A stretch of DNA of 64,000 nt from Dyella dinghuensis (lineage in GTDB: Bacteria; Pseudomonadota; Gammaproteobacteria; Xanthomonadales; Rhodanobacteraceae): assembly GCF_003977615.1 (NCBI RefSeq), contig NZ_RYZR01000002.1, positions 249,214 to 313,213 on the forward strand. Direction: 5' to 3'. A program made the position numbers and the translations under genes. Each line of letters starts with the position of its first letter. Position 1 is the stretch's first letter. The notes beneath the pieces were generated by a model that worked only from the letters and a program-made list of their open reading frames with translations, made no database searches and had not been told where the DNA came from. Positions 1 through 8,962 of the stretch are shown here, piece by piece.

Positions 1-1051
1 TGCCACAACCGATCGTGACACCGGCCTGCATGGCAAGTTTGAATGCGTTGGCGGCTTGCTGCATGTCTGCGGTCGGTGGCTGGCCCGGTTTCCAGCCTTT
101 GAAGTATTCGGAATAGGCCGCTTCCGCTTCGAGCGTTGGCATGTAGGCGACATTGTGCTTTTTCATCAAGGCGAACACCTCGCTTGTGCCGCCATAAGCG
201 TGTTCAACGGTGTCGACGCCGGCGAGGATGGCGCGGCGCATGCCTTCCGGCGTGGTGGAGTGCACAGCAACGGGCAGGCCGAGCGAGTGCGCGGCTTCCA
301 CGCCTGCGTTGAGTTCTTCCTGCGTGAAGGTAGGCACAGCACCGCTGCTTTTGCCACAGTGGTAGTCGGCATAGAGCTTGATCCAGTCGGCGCCGTGGCC
401 CGCTTGATCGCGGACGGCATCGATCATCTCTGCCGTGCCGCTGACCGGGATGCCGCCTTGAGGCAGATCGATATCGGTACGGAAGCCCATCGGGCCCGGC
501 CCATAGCAATGTGCAGCGATGGTCGCACGCGTGGCGACGAACATATGTGGGCCGGGAATCAGGCCATCGTTGATGGCGTGCTGCACGTCGACGTCGGCGT
601 AGCCCGCGCCTTCGGTGCCCAGATCGCGCAGGGCGGTGAAGCCGGCCATCAGGGTGTCGTGCACGTGCTGCACGGCCTCGATGGTGCGATAAGCCTGCGA
701 TTCCTTCAGCACCTGATCGTTCCAAAGTGTTTCGTTATACGGATGGAGGAAGATGTGCGAGTGCGCATCGATCAGACCAGGTAGCAGTGTTGTCCCCGGA
801 AGTTCGATGGTTTGCGTACCCGGCGGTGCGCTGACTTGTGCCGCGGGTCCAACGGCCGCGATCTTGTCGCCTTCGACCAGCACGACCCAACCGGTATGTG
901 CTTGCTCGCTGCGCGCGTCGAACACGCGATCGGCCTTGAGCAACCATGGATGATCGGCGGGTTTGTCGACAGCTTCGGCAACGGTGCTAAGTATAAACAG
1001 GGCACTGCAGAGCAGGGCGGCTGCGAGGCTCCGCCGTTTGCGCATCGACAT
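1..1051 (-). CDS. Amidohydrolase family protein (exported, partial)
   Basis: A signal-like N-terminus is followed by an amidohydrolase barrel resembling the imidazolonepropionase-like / Xaa-Pro dipeptidase group. The HxH metal motif is seen in LPGLIDAHSHI, the bridging lysine candidate in WIKLYADYH, and later metal histidines in VAVHSTTPEG and GVDTVEHAYGG. These motifs indicate a binuclear metal hydrolase, probably periplasmic and acting on peptide-like or cyclic amide substrates; the substrate is unknown. The start at 1051 is chosen because AGGAAG lies five bases before it. The gene runs off the left edge of the window, so about 350 N-terminal residues are present and the C-terminus is missing. 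Confidence 0.85.
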   Translation of the reverse strand, partial: MSMRKRRSLAAALLCSALFILSTVAEAVDKPADHPWLLKADRVFDARSEQAHTGWVVLVEGDKIAAVGPAAQVSAPPGTQTIELPGTTLLPGLIDAHSHIFLHPYNETLWNDQVLKESQAYRTIEAVQHVHDTLMAGFTALRDLGTEGAGYADVDVQHAINDGLIPGPHMFVATRATIAAHCYGPGPMGFRTDIDLPQGGIPVSGTAEMIDAVRDQAGHGADWIKLYADYHCGKSSGAVPTFTQEELNAGVEAAHSLGLPVAVHSTTPEGMRRAILAGVDTVEHAYGGTSEVFALMKKHNVAYMPTLEAEAAYSEYFKGWKPGQPPTADMQQAANAFKLAMQAGVTIGCG

Positions 1052-1124
1052 GTTGCTTCCTCACGCTATCGTGGTTGACCGGCGTCACTTTTATCATTGT
1101 TTGACGCGTCGGGTAGCACTTTCT

Positions 1125-1523
1125 TCAAGCGAGTGATGAACGGCCGACCAGGCGTCTGTTGCGCGGCGTAAGTACGGCAAGCACGATCGCGATAAGGAAT
1201 AACGCAGGAACGTCTCCCATAAGATGTCCATGTTGCCCAACATCGGTCAATGCTTGATAGGTCATGATTAGTGCGTGAACCACGCTCGACCACACCGTAA
1301 ACCAGATCAGGCTTAGATGTTCCATGGGATCGCGTGCGGCCAGCAGCAGAAAGACGCCGAGCGTTGCATAGATACCGACGATCATCATCGGATAGTCGGA
1401 ATAGCCCATGTGCCAGGTCCAGCCGGATGGCCACACCAGCATCAGGGGGTACACGCAAAAAAGCATGATGCCGACAATTATCAGCGCGACACGTAGGTAG
1501 GAAAGACGCTGTTCGATGGTCAT
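1125..1523 (-). CDS. Small four-helix membrane protein (DUF6632-like)
   Basis: This 132-residue protein has about four hydrophobic segments (roughly residues 10-30, 45-62, 70-92 and 105-120) and a positively charged C-terminus, so it is an inner-membrane protein. It resembles small bacterial proteins grouped as DUF6632, but no function is known to me. The start is well supported by AAGGAGG seven bases upstream. It stands alone, upstream of the amidohydrolase on the same strand with a 73-base gap, and might be read with it. Confidence 0.75.
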   Translation of the reverse strand: MTIEQRLSYLRVALIIVGIMLFCVYPLMLVWPSGWTWHMGYSDYPMMIVGIYATLGVFLLLAARDPMEHLSLIWFTVWSSVVHALIMTYQALTDVGQHGHLMGDVPALFLIAIVLAVLTPRNRRLVGRSSLA

Positions 1524-1771
1524 GGAGTGCCTCCTTAACGTCGAAACTTCAGTGGATGAAGAGTCGTACTACCGGAGCACTTTTGTGCGATCCGGCCCCT
1601 GGACGCCATGCGCCACCCCGTTGCTTGTAGGGTGCTGGATCGGGTTATACGCCGACCGCGGATCGCCTACAACGTGATGCCTGCGATGCAGGCTGTCCTT
1701 GTGTACACTCCTGCCGCGACGAGGCGTTTCCACCGCGTCTGTTCATGATGATGTTCGACCTGGAGGCAGTC

Positions 1772-2443
1772 ATGAAAGGAGTTTCGGCTTTGCGCGCATG
1801 GGTGATGCTGGGATGCTGTTTCGTCAGCTTCTCGGCGATGCCACAGAAAACGTTGACGCCGGTCACCGTTACTGCGCCCGCGTATACATCGCATCATGGC
1901 GGTTATCTCATTTCCGGCGATTTCAAAACCGATCCACGCATTCCGTCCGTGATTTTCCCAGCGCAGGCGCTGGTCAAGGATGATGTTCTCAGCGTCGAGC
2001 CGGTGCATCTGGCGGATACCGACTATCTTGTTGTGCAGGAATGCGCGACGGCCGATTGCGCCACCGCCAGCATCGTGCGCGTGTGGAATGCGGATGGCGC
2101 GAAGACCGCGGTGAGAAACAGCGATGATCGCATCCAGATTCAGCACGAAAATAAATACTGGATCTGGGTGAAACATTTCCCCGAGGCTTTTTCAGCGGGC
2201 TGCGACAATTGCGGCGAGCATTACAGTAGTTTCGAACCTTTCAGTCCGCCGATGGTGCTTGTTCCCAGTGGACAGCTCGCAGCGATGAACAAGGACGAAC
2301 TGGCAGCTGCCCGAACAGAAGAGCCTGTGCAGATCGAAAGCCAGACGCACGATGGCTCAACCTTTGTGGTGACTTATGACGGTGGTACCATCGTTCGAAT
2401 TCGGCGCATGCATGCCGATCACATCGACAAATCCGAGCATTGA
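1772..2443 (+). CDS. Secreted protein of unknown function
   Basis: A 223-residue protein begins with a hydrophobic signal segment (residues 5-22). The start at ATG 1772 is preferred over upstream in-frame codons because GGAGG lies six bases before it and the signal peptide then starts at the N-terminus. The mature part has paired cysteines in CATADC and CDNC, which suggests periplasmic disulfides. I recognise no family. A CxxxDC segment followed by a Val-rich strand also appears in the secreted protein at 5159-5710, so the two may be distantly related. The downstream DUF302 gene follows within a few bases. Confidence 0.6.
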   Translation: MKGVSALRAWVMLGCCFVSFSAMPQKTLTPVTVTAPAYTSHHGGYLISGDFKTDPRIPSVIFPAQALVKDDVLSVEPVHLADTDYLVVQECATADCATASIVRVWNADGAKTAVRNSDDRIQIQHENKYWIWVKHFPEAFSAGCDNCGEHYSSFEPFSPPMVLVPSGQLAAMNKDELAAARTEEPVQIESQTHDGSTFVVTYDGGTIVRIRRMHADHIDKSEH

Positions 2444-2448
2444 TCGCC

Positions 2449-2862
2449 ATGAATACTTCCCGTTCAGATGCGAAACTTTCCGCGGGTATTTTGAATTTCA
2501 AAAGCCCGCACACGTTCGATGACACGGTGCAGCGACTCCTGGCGGCTTTGAAAGATCACAACATCAAGGTCTTCGCTACGATCGACCAGCGGGCCGAAGC
2601 GCAGGCGGTCGGGTTGTCCATGCCTTCGACGGTGTTGATCCTGTTTGGCAATCCGAAGGGCGGTACGCCGCTTATGCTGGCGAATCCGGAAGCGGGTATC
2701 GATCTGCCGCTGAAGGTTCTGGTATCGGAGTCGCAGCCCGGGCAGGTGGATGTGTTCATGAACTCCTCCGAATACATCATTCAGCGCCATGCATTGCCAA
2801 ACGAATTGCTTGCAAACATTGCGCCGGTAGAGCGTCTGATTGCAGGTGCATTAAGCGCGTAA
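2449..2862 (+). CDS. DUF302 domain protein
   Basis: This 137-residue protein matches the DUF302 fold: an N-terminal TFDDTVQRLLAALKDHNIKVFATID stretch (written here only as a description of the helix and strand at residues 19-42), a central VLILFGNPKGGTPLM strand-turn, and a DLPLKVLV strand. DUF302 proteins are small cytoplasmic alpha/beta proteins of unsettled function, often near redox or metal genes. The ATG at 2449 is chosen over an in-frame TTG at 2440, which would overlap the preceding stop codon. It probably shares a transcript with the secreted protein just upstream. Confidence 0.8.
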   Translation: MNTSRSDAKLSAGILNFKSPHTFDDTVQRLLAALKDHNIKVFATIDQRAEAQAVGLSMPSTVLILFGNPKGGTPLMLANPEAGIDLPLKVLVSESQPGQVDVFMNSSEYIIQRHALPNELLANIAPVERLIAGALSA

Positions 2863-2931
2863 CGCACCTGCATTGCTTCCGTCGGAATTTATCCGCGGCT
2901 GGCAATTCACGCTTCTGGACGGCCTTGGCGA

Positions 2932-3936
2932 TCAGGGATGCGTTGCTTTGGCGACGTCACGTGCCAACTCGGCGTACATCGCGTCGCGTTGCTTGGGCGG
3001 TGCGTTCGATCCGCTCATGAAGGCCGCGACGATCACGGCGTGCCCATCGGGCCACACCATGATGCCGATGTCGTTGTACGCAGCACTCAAGCCGTTGATG
3101 TCGTCGGAGGTGCCGGACTTATCGGCAAGTTTTACGCCCGGCGGCAAACCGCCTCGTAGACGATGGGTGAGGGTCTGCGCGTACATCAGATCCAGAAGGT
3201 ATTTGCTGGACGCTGGAGACAGAAGTTCGTTGTGCCATAACTTCTGCAAGAAGGCCGCAGCCGCAACCGGCGTGCTGCGATTGCCTGGATCAGCCATGAA
3301 TCTGGCGTAGCCGCGCTTGTAGCGCTCATTTTGCTCTGTTTCTGTTTCGTTGGCCGGTAATGAATCGCCGGGACCGAGGTCTTCGAAAAGACGGCCGATA
3401 CCTGCTTCGTCGCGATCGACGCGCATACCTGTGATGCCGTGCTCACGAAGATAAGCCGTCACGATCGTTGGGCCGCCGACAAGACGAACCAAAGCATTGA
3501 CCGCCGAGTTGTCGCTTTTGCTAACGGCGGCGGCCAGCAATTGCCGCACGGTGAAGGTCATCTGCTCACCCTTGAACTGGTCGCGGATGGGCCCGTAGCC
3601 CAAATCGGCACGCGTCACGGTAACGGTCTGGTCCATCGTGTTTTGACCATGCTCGATGCGCGACAGCACCGTCGCAGCAACCGGTGCCTTGAATACGCTC
3701 ATCATCGGATATGCCTTGTCGGCGTTGACTTGCCACGTATCGCCGCTTTGCAGATCGAGCACTGCAATGCCAAACGCACCAGGGAGCGCGCGCTTTGCCA
3801 GGGCATCGATCTGTGCCTGCAGGGTGGCACGCGCCTGAGTAGCCGATGGTGACGCAGCGGATGCGATCATCGGTAAGGCGGTCAAGGCCGGGAGAAGCAG
3901 TGTGGCAAGCAGCAGGCCGGCTTTCTTACGCGTCAT
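2932..3936 (-). CDS. bla: Class A (subclass A2-like) beta-lactamase
   Basis: The protein has a signal peptide (to about residue 28) and the serine beta-lactamase fold. The catalytic SVFK motif has Ser80 and Lys83, the SDN motif is at 141-143, and the KSG triad element at 273-275. Glu177 in VDRDEAGIG is the general-base equivalent of Ambler Glu166. The residue equivalent to Asn170 is Gly181, which is unusual. The LRGGLPPG segment before KSG and the long omega region resemble subclass A2 enzymes (PER/CepA type). ATG 3936 is chosen because AGGA lies upstream and the signal peptide then begins at the start. Hydrolysis of beta-lactams in the periplasm is expected; the spectrum cannot be read from sequence. 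Confidence 0.88.
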   Translation of the reverse strand: MTRKKAGLLLATLLLPALTALPMIASAASPSATQARATLQAQIDALAKRALPGAFGIAVLDLQSGDTWQVNADKAYPMMSVFKAPVAATVLSRIEHGQNTMDQTVTVTRADLGYGPIRDQFKGEQMTFTVRQLLAAAVSKSDNSAVNALVRLVGGPTIVTAYLREHGITGMRVDRDEAGIGRLFEDLGPGDSLPANETETEQNERYKRGYARFMADPGNRSTPVAAAAFLQKLWHNELLSPASSKYLLDLMYAQTLTHRLRGGLPPGVKLADKSGTSDDINGLSAAYNDIGIMVWPDGHAVIVAAFMSGSNAPPKQRDAMYAELARDVAKATHP

Positions 3937-4052
3937 CACTAGATCCTTTAACGTGAGCGTGGGAATGCGTATTGACGCATCGGAACATGGCAAAGCTCGG
4001 GCACCTGACGGGCCATTTATGGCAGTCATACATTTCGCGTTATTTGCGCCAA

Positions 4053-4937
4053 TTACTTCAGCGGTAGATACAAATCCAGAATCATTTCGTTCTCGGGCAC
4101 ATCCGGATAGAAATGAACGCGCTGCAGAAAAAGCGGAAAGTCACGCGGCTCTTCACCGCTTTGCGGTAACCATTCCTGATAGAGGAATGAAATGGATTGG
4201 CCGAGGTGGTCGTCCGATCCAACATGACGCAATACCGCGCACCGGCCCGCAGGAATGGTCTTGCGGATAACACCATAGTGCTCGTCATCCGTTTGGCGAT
4301 CGACAGCCGCGCAGAGGTCCAGCTGAAAATCCGCGGGGCTCACGTCAGCGGGGTCTTCGTAGAGAATGTTGAATGTCGCACTCTGCGTAGGATGAAGATG
4401 GTTGTGCTTTCGCCATGCAATGAATTGCGCGATGGAGTCGCCGATCAATGCCGGATCGCCATGATGTTCAAGTACGCCGACGTCGGTCGCCTTGAAATCC
4501 ACGATTTTTACATCCTGAAGTTGATGAGTCATTTTCATGTGCGTTTTCCTTAGATCAGCCAATATCTCATAGGTCTCTTGCCAAGAAGTCCACTGCGGCT
4601 GACGTCGAAATTCCGTGGGTGTTTGTCCTGTGCTTCTCTTGAACGCGCGTGCAAAGGATTCGGGATTGTCGTATCCGCTTTCCAGCGCGATGTGAAGGAC
4701 CGATTGCTCGTGGCGGAAAGCAAGCCGATAGGAGGCTCGCTTCAAACGGCTCAGTTGCACGTATTTGTAGACACCCATACCGAAGAGTTCCGAAAACTGC
4801 CTCAGAAAATGATGTTTCGAGAACGCTGCGATCTGACTGAGGCGATCCACAGTCACATCTTCCGAAAGATGCGTGTCGATGTATTGGAGTGTTTCCTGGA
4901 ATCGACGCCGATAGGCGTCGGTGGATCGTGTCGTCAA
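4053..4937 (-). CDS. AraC-family regulator with GyrI-like effector domain
   Basis: Residues 10-110 form an AraC/XylS double helix-turn-helix, with the typical second-helix signature ALESGYDNPESFARAF. Residues 140-294 form a GyrI-like (SRPBCC/Rob C-terminal type) small-molecule domain ending in MILDLYLPL. Such proteins sense drugs or hydrophobic ligands. The start is a TTG codon at 4937 with AAGGAG eight bases upstream; no better ATG exists. The beta-lactamase gene lies 116 bases downstream on the same strand, so the two could be co-transcribed or functionally linked, which is inference. Confidence 0.87.
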   Translation of the reverse strand: MTTRSTDAYRRRFQETLQYIDTHLSEDVTVDRLSQIAAFSKHHFLRQFSELFGMGVYKYVQLSRLKRASYRLAFRHEQSVLHIALESGYDNPESFARAFKRSTGQTPTEFRRQPQWTSWQETYEILADLRKTHMKMTHQLQDVKIVDFKATDVGVLEHHGDPALIGDSIAQFIAWRKHNHLHPTQSATFNILYEDPADVSPADFQLDLCAAVDRQTDDEHYGVIRKTIPAGRCAVLRHVGSDDHLGQSISFLYQEWLPQSGEEPRDFPLFLQRVHFYPDVPENEMILDLYLPLK

Positions 4938-5158
4938 TGAGGTGTCTCCTTGGTCATCGCAAGCCTAGTTGGATGCTTGCGGCGATGCCTGACAGAAATT
5001 GCTCAATGACTGAATACACCGCTGATCAAGCCCTTGGCCACCATGTGACCCTTGATGGCCCCGGCTATTCGTGTATGGGGTAGGGAACGGCTGGAGTCGG
5101 GGAGGCAAGGCTAACGGGCAGCCCGGACGTCTGCCTGGGTTGCGTGTGCAGACCGACT

Positions 5159-5710
5159 TCAGATGTTGGTATCGGCGAGACTGACGGTTACAAACGTGCG
5201 GTGATAGAAACGTGCGCGCAACGTGCCGTCGTTCAATGTATAGCCACTGGCGGGGACAAGGCCCTCGGTGGGATTTTCGCTGACATGGGTTGCGTAAGGG
5301 CCGACGTACTGCACGGTCCACGGTGTTCCTCCACCCACTCCGACCAGGGATTGAACCGAGGCGCCACCGTTCTGCATCGAGATCGCGACGCGGCCATCTT
5401 CCGGCAGCACGATTTGCTGATTGCTTGTCGGCAGTCCCAGGAAAGACAGCGGCACCACTTTGACCAGGTGCATGTTCGGGCAATCTTCATTACACATGGC
5501 GATATTCAACATGGCGACAAACTGCGCATTGAATGCGCGGATGTTGATCACGTCACCTTTCTTTAACGCGGCGGTGCTTTCGAATATCACGGCTTGCCCG
5601 TTGCGGTCGTTTTTGGCAACGGTAAATGCGGAGGTATCCGCGGCCTTCGTGATTGTCGTGAAGGCTAGGGCGATAGCCGCAACGGTGATGACACTACGCA
5701 AGAGGGACAT
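5159..5710 (-). CDS. Secreted protein of unknown function
   Basis: A 183-residue protein starts with a clear signal peptide (cleavage near TKA-ADT, residue 24). The mature region is beta-rich, with one CNEDC pair and many Val/Gly strands. I recognise no family. ATG 5710 is chosen because GGAG lies upstream and the signal peptide begins there, whereas a longer in-frame start would place 17 extra residues before it. The gene stands alone between the AraC-type regulator and the PanE-like gene, which points the other way. Confidence 0.6.
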   Translation of the reverse strand: MSLLRSVITVAAIALAFTTITKAADTSAFTVAKNDRNGQAVIFESTAALKKGDVINIRAFNAQFVAMLNIAMCNEDCPNMHLVKVVPLSFLGLPTSNQQIVLPEDGRVAISMQNGGASVQSLVGVGGGTPWTVQYVGPYATHVSENPTEGLVPASGYTLNDGTLRARFYHRTFVTVSLADTNI

Positions 5711-5865
5711 GAGCTTGATCTCCGGTAAGAGCTCAGCGAATCGATGCCACGGGCCGATCATACGCCGGTTTATACCGGGGCGGTTTTAGATGCGTCAGTT
5801 AACGCGAGAAAAAGAAAAGGTGTCGGATACTACGCATTCACGTTGCGCAGCAGGGCTGATCGACC

Positions 5866-6801
5866 ATGAAGATTCTTGTAGTAGGCGCGGGTGCTACCGG
5901 CGGTTATTTTGGCGGCCGTCTGGCGGAAAGCGGGCAGGATGTCACCTTTCTGGTGCGCAAGCATCGCGCCGAATCGCTGGCGAAGGACGGCCTGGTCATT
6001 CGCAGCCCCGCGGGCGATGTAACGATACCTTCACCAAAGACGGTGCAAGCCGAAACGCTTAAGCAACCTTTCGATCTGATCATCGTCAGCTGCAAGGCCT
6101 ATCACTTGAAGCAGGTGATCGATGACATGGCCCCAGCCGTCGGTCCGCAGACGATGATCCTGCCGCTGCTCAACGGTATGCGTCATCTCGATGAGCTCGA
6201 TGCGCGCTTTGGCGCCGAACACGTGCTGGGCGGTCAATGCGTGATTGCCGCAACACTGGACCCCGAAGGCGTCGTGCGCCATTTGAATGCAGCGGCCAGT
6301 CTCACGTTCGGCGAACGCAACGGCTCGCGCTCGGAACGCATCGAGCGCGTCGCGCAAGCCATGGCGAAGGTCCGCTTCGAGCCTCGCCTTACCATGACGA
6401 TCCTGCAGGATATGTGGGACAAGTGGGTATTCCTGGCCTCGCTGGCAGGGATCACGTGCCTGATGCGCGCGCCCATCGGAGACATCGTGGCAGCGCCCGG
6501 TGGCATGCATGCAATACAGAGCCTGCTTGAGGATTGTCGTCGCGTGGCAGAGGCCTGCGGCCACGCGCCGAGCGATCTGGTGATTCAGCGCGCCAATTCC
6601 GTGTTGACGGAGCAAGGCTCCACGCTCAGTGCCTCGATGATGCGGGACCTGGAGCAGGGCGCTCCCATCGAGGCCGATCACGTTGTGGGAGACCTGCTCG
6701 CCCGGGGCGGCGCGGCGGGATCGGATCTGTCGACGCTTCGATTGGCCTATACGAACCTGAAAGCTTATGAGGCGCGCCGCGCCCACGGTTCCAAGGGCTG
6801 A
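5866..6801 (+). CDS. 2-dehydropantoate 2-reductase (PanE/ApbA family)
   Basis: This 311-residue protein has the N-terminal NADP-binding motif GAGATGGYFGG (residues 7-17) and the all-helical C-terminal domain of the ketopantoate reductase family. The conserved lysine is present in WDKWVFLAS and the substrate-loop acidic residue in APIEADHVVGD. The canonical reaction reduces ketopantoate to pantoate for coenzyme A synthesis. No pan genes are adjacent, and many genomes carry extra paralogs acting on other 2-keto acids, so the physiological substrate is uncertain. Confidence 0.87.
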   Translation: MKILVVGAGATGGYFGGRLAESGQDVTFLVRKHRAESLAKDGLVIRSPAGDVTIPSPKTVQAETLKQPFDLIIVSCKAYHLKQVIDDMAPAVGPQTMILPLLNGMRHLDELDARFGAEHVLGGQCVIAATLDPEGVVRHLNAAASLTFGERNGSRSERIERVAQAMAKVRFEPRLTMTILQDMWDKWVFLASLAGITCLMRAPIGDIVAAPGGMHAIQSLLEDCRRVAEACGHAPSDLVIQRANSVLTEQGSTLSASMMRDLEQGAPIEADHVVGDLLARGGAAGSDLSTLRLAYTNLKAYEARRAHGSKG

Positions 6802-6936
6802 GGGGAAACTCGGCTCGTCCCAGCGCACGACCGTTCGTCACAACATGCGCTCAGCTCATCCCCCTGCGGTAGTTGCCGACCCTTGTGATACCGATAGTTA
6901 CGGCATCCAAGGCCATACTGTCTGGAGAGGGATTTC

Positions 6937-8757
6937 ATGAACCGACGTGACGTATTGAAGGCTGCCTTTGCGCTTCCGTTTGTATCAAGCGTGATGACCG
7001 GCGGCATCGCCTCAGCGTTCGTAGCGACCGGAAAAAAAGTCGCGAGCGCGTTCCGCTCACGCGTGCGGCCCGGTGATCCGGGCTGGCCTTCATTGGCGGA
7101 ATGGGACCGGTTGAAGAACGAGGTGGGCGGTCGTCTCTTTAAACTGACATCGCCTTTTGCCGATTCCAACTCGGCGGCCTGCCAGAACGCGCTCAAACAC
7201 ATCAAGAATCCGTTCTTCATCGGCGACGACCCCGCACTTACACAGACCAGCGGCTGGGCGGATGCCTGGGTTTCGCGACCAAGCGCCTACGCCGTGGCTG
7301 CAGAAAGCACGGCGGATGTTGTGGCAGCGGTGAACTTTGCGCGCGAACATCATCTGCGCCTGGTCGTGAAAGGCGGTGGCCACAGTTATCAGGGCACGTC
7401 CGATGCACCCGATTCCTTGCTCGTGTGGTCGCGGCACATGAATAAGGTGACGCTGCACGATGCCTTCGTTGCACAGGGTTGCGAAGGCGTGCACGCAGCG
7501 CAGCCAGCGGTTACCGTGCAGTCTGGTGCCATGTGGATCGATGCATACGATGCCGTGACGACGCACGGCGGCCGTTACGTGCAAGGCGGCGGTTGCACGA
7601 CCGTGGGCGTTGCCGGGCTCATCCAGAGCGGCGGTTTCGGCAGTTTCTCCAAACAGTTCGGAACCGCTGCGTCCGGATTGATCGAAGCGGAGATCGTTAC
7701 AGCCGATGGTGTTGTGCGCATCGCCAACGCGTGTACAAATCCGGAGTTGTTCTGGGGCATCAAAGGCGGTGGCGGTGGCAGTCTGGGCGTCGTGACGCGG
7801 CTGACCTTGCGCACGCATGACTTGCCGATGTTCTTTGGCGGCATGTTCGGCGAAATCAAAGCATCCTCCGACGACGCGTATCGCGCGTTGATTGCGAAGG
7901 CGATCGACTTTTATCAAGGCCATTTGTTCAACCCGCACTGGGGCGAACAGATGTCGTTTCGGCCGGACAATTCGCTGCACATTTCGATGGTGTTCCAGGG
8001 ACTGGATCAGCAGGGTGCGCAGGCCGTGTGGGCGCCGTTTATCGACTGGGTTCATGCGCGAAAGGAATACGTCGTCACGCGCCCTGTGCAAGCCCTTGCG
8101 ATACCCGCGCAACATTTCTGGGATGCCGACTTTTTCCGCCAGCATGCGCCCGGTGTGATGGTCGATGACGATCGCGACGGGGCGCCGCGCAATCATGTGC
8201 TGTGGGCTGGCGATCAGGGACAGGTGGGCTGGTTTATCCATAGCTACAAATCAGCGTGGATGCCCGCTTCGCTTTTGCAGAAAGACAAGCAGTCGCAGCT
8301 CGTTGATGCGCTCTTTGCCTGCACGCGTCACTGGGATGTCGCGTTTCACTACAACAAGGGATTGGCGGGTGCGCCGGATGAGGCACTGGCAGCATCGCGA
8401 GACACTGCTACGAATCCGCAAGTGCTCGATGCGTTTGCGTTAGCGATCCTCGGTGCAAGTGGCGACCCGGCCTATCCGGGCATGCCTGGGCCAGGTCCCA
8501 ATATGGCTGACGCTCGCGACGATGCCACACACATTGCGAAGGCGACGGACGAGTTGCTGAAAGTCGTGCCTGATGCCGGTGCGTATGTATCGGAGAGCGA
8601 TTACTTCCAACAAGACTGGCAAGCGGCGTTCTGGGGCACGAATTATTCCAGGCTTGCAGCGGTGAAGCAGAAGTACGATCCGGACGGATTGTTCTTTGTG
8701 CATCACGGTGTCGGCAGTGAAGCGTGGAGTGCCGACGGATTTACGCGTGTAACTTAA
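6937..8757 (+). CDS. Tat-exported FAD-linked oxidase (BBE-type)
   Basis: The 606-residue protein begins with a twin-arginine signal (NRRDVLKAA), so a folded flavoprotein is exported. Residues 110-300 are a PCMH FAD-binding domain. His149 in GGGHSY and Cys220 in QGGGCTTVG sit where berberine-bridge-type oxidases attach FAD at two points, so bicovalent flavin is likely. The C-terminal BBE motif NYSRLAAVKQKYDPDGLFF is present. Such enzymes oxidise sugars, alcohols or alkaloid-like substrates with oxygen. The substrate is unknown and neighbours give no clue. Confidence 0.87.
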   Translation: MNRRDVLKAAFALPFVSSVMTGGIASAFVATGKKVASAFRSRVRPGDPGWPSLAEWDRLKNEVGGRLFKLTSPFADSNSAACQNALKHIKNPFFIGDDPALTQTSGWADAWVSRPSAYAVAAESTADVVAAVNFAREHHLRLVVKGGGHSYQGTSDAPDSLLVWSRHMNKVTLHDAFVAQGCEGVHAAQPAVTVQSGAMWIDAYDAVTTHGGRYVQGGGCTTVGVAGLIQSGGFGSFSKQFGTAASGLIEAEIVTADGVVRIANACTNPELFWGIKGGGGGSLGVVTRLTLRTHDLPMFFGGMFGEIKASSDDAYRALIAKAIDFYQGHLFNPHWGEQMSFRPDNSLHISMVFQGLDQQGAQAVWAPFIDWVHARKEYVVTRPVQALAIPAQHFWDADFFRQHAPGVMVDDDRDGAPRNHVLWAGDQGQVGWFIHSYKSAWMPASLLQKDKQSQLVDALFACTRHWDVAFHYNKGLAGAPDEALAASRDTATNPQVLDAFALAILGASGDPAYPGMPGPGPNMADARDDATHIAKATDELLKVVPDAGAYVSESDYFQQDWQAAFWGTNYSRLAAVKQKYDPDGLFFVHHGVGSEAWSADGFTRVT

Positions 8758-8791
8758 AGGCAAGTCATACGGCTAGAAAACGAACACTAAT

Positions 8792-8810
8792 AAGCTTAGG
8801 AGAAGCTTAG
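8792..8810 (+). promoter_or_regulatory. Tandem octamer repeat upstream of secreted protein gene
   Basis: The octamer AAGCTTAG occurs twice, starting at 8792 and 8803, which is 11 bases apart or about one helical turn. This arrangement suits a dimeric DNA-binding protein. It lies about 150 bases before the start of the secreted protein gene at 8963. Assignment as an operator is inference. Confidence 0.3.
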
Positions 8811-8962
8811 TTCCAGCTAATTTTTCTGCGCTTAGGTGATTGTCGTCACGCGAACCTAACATACGAACCATCTTGCGCGCCGCTGTCAAAAATACTTCAT
8901 TTCACATGATTACCGTGGCTGGGTTGTGCCCTGTAGCTCCGCTCACACACCACTCGGAGATC

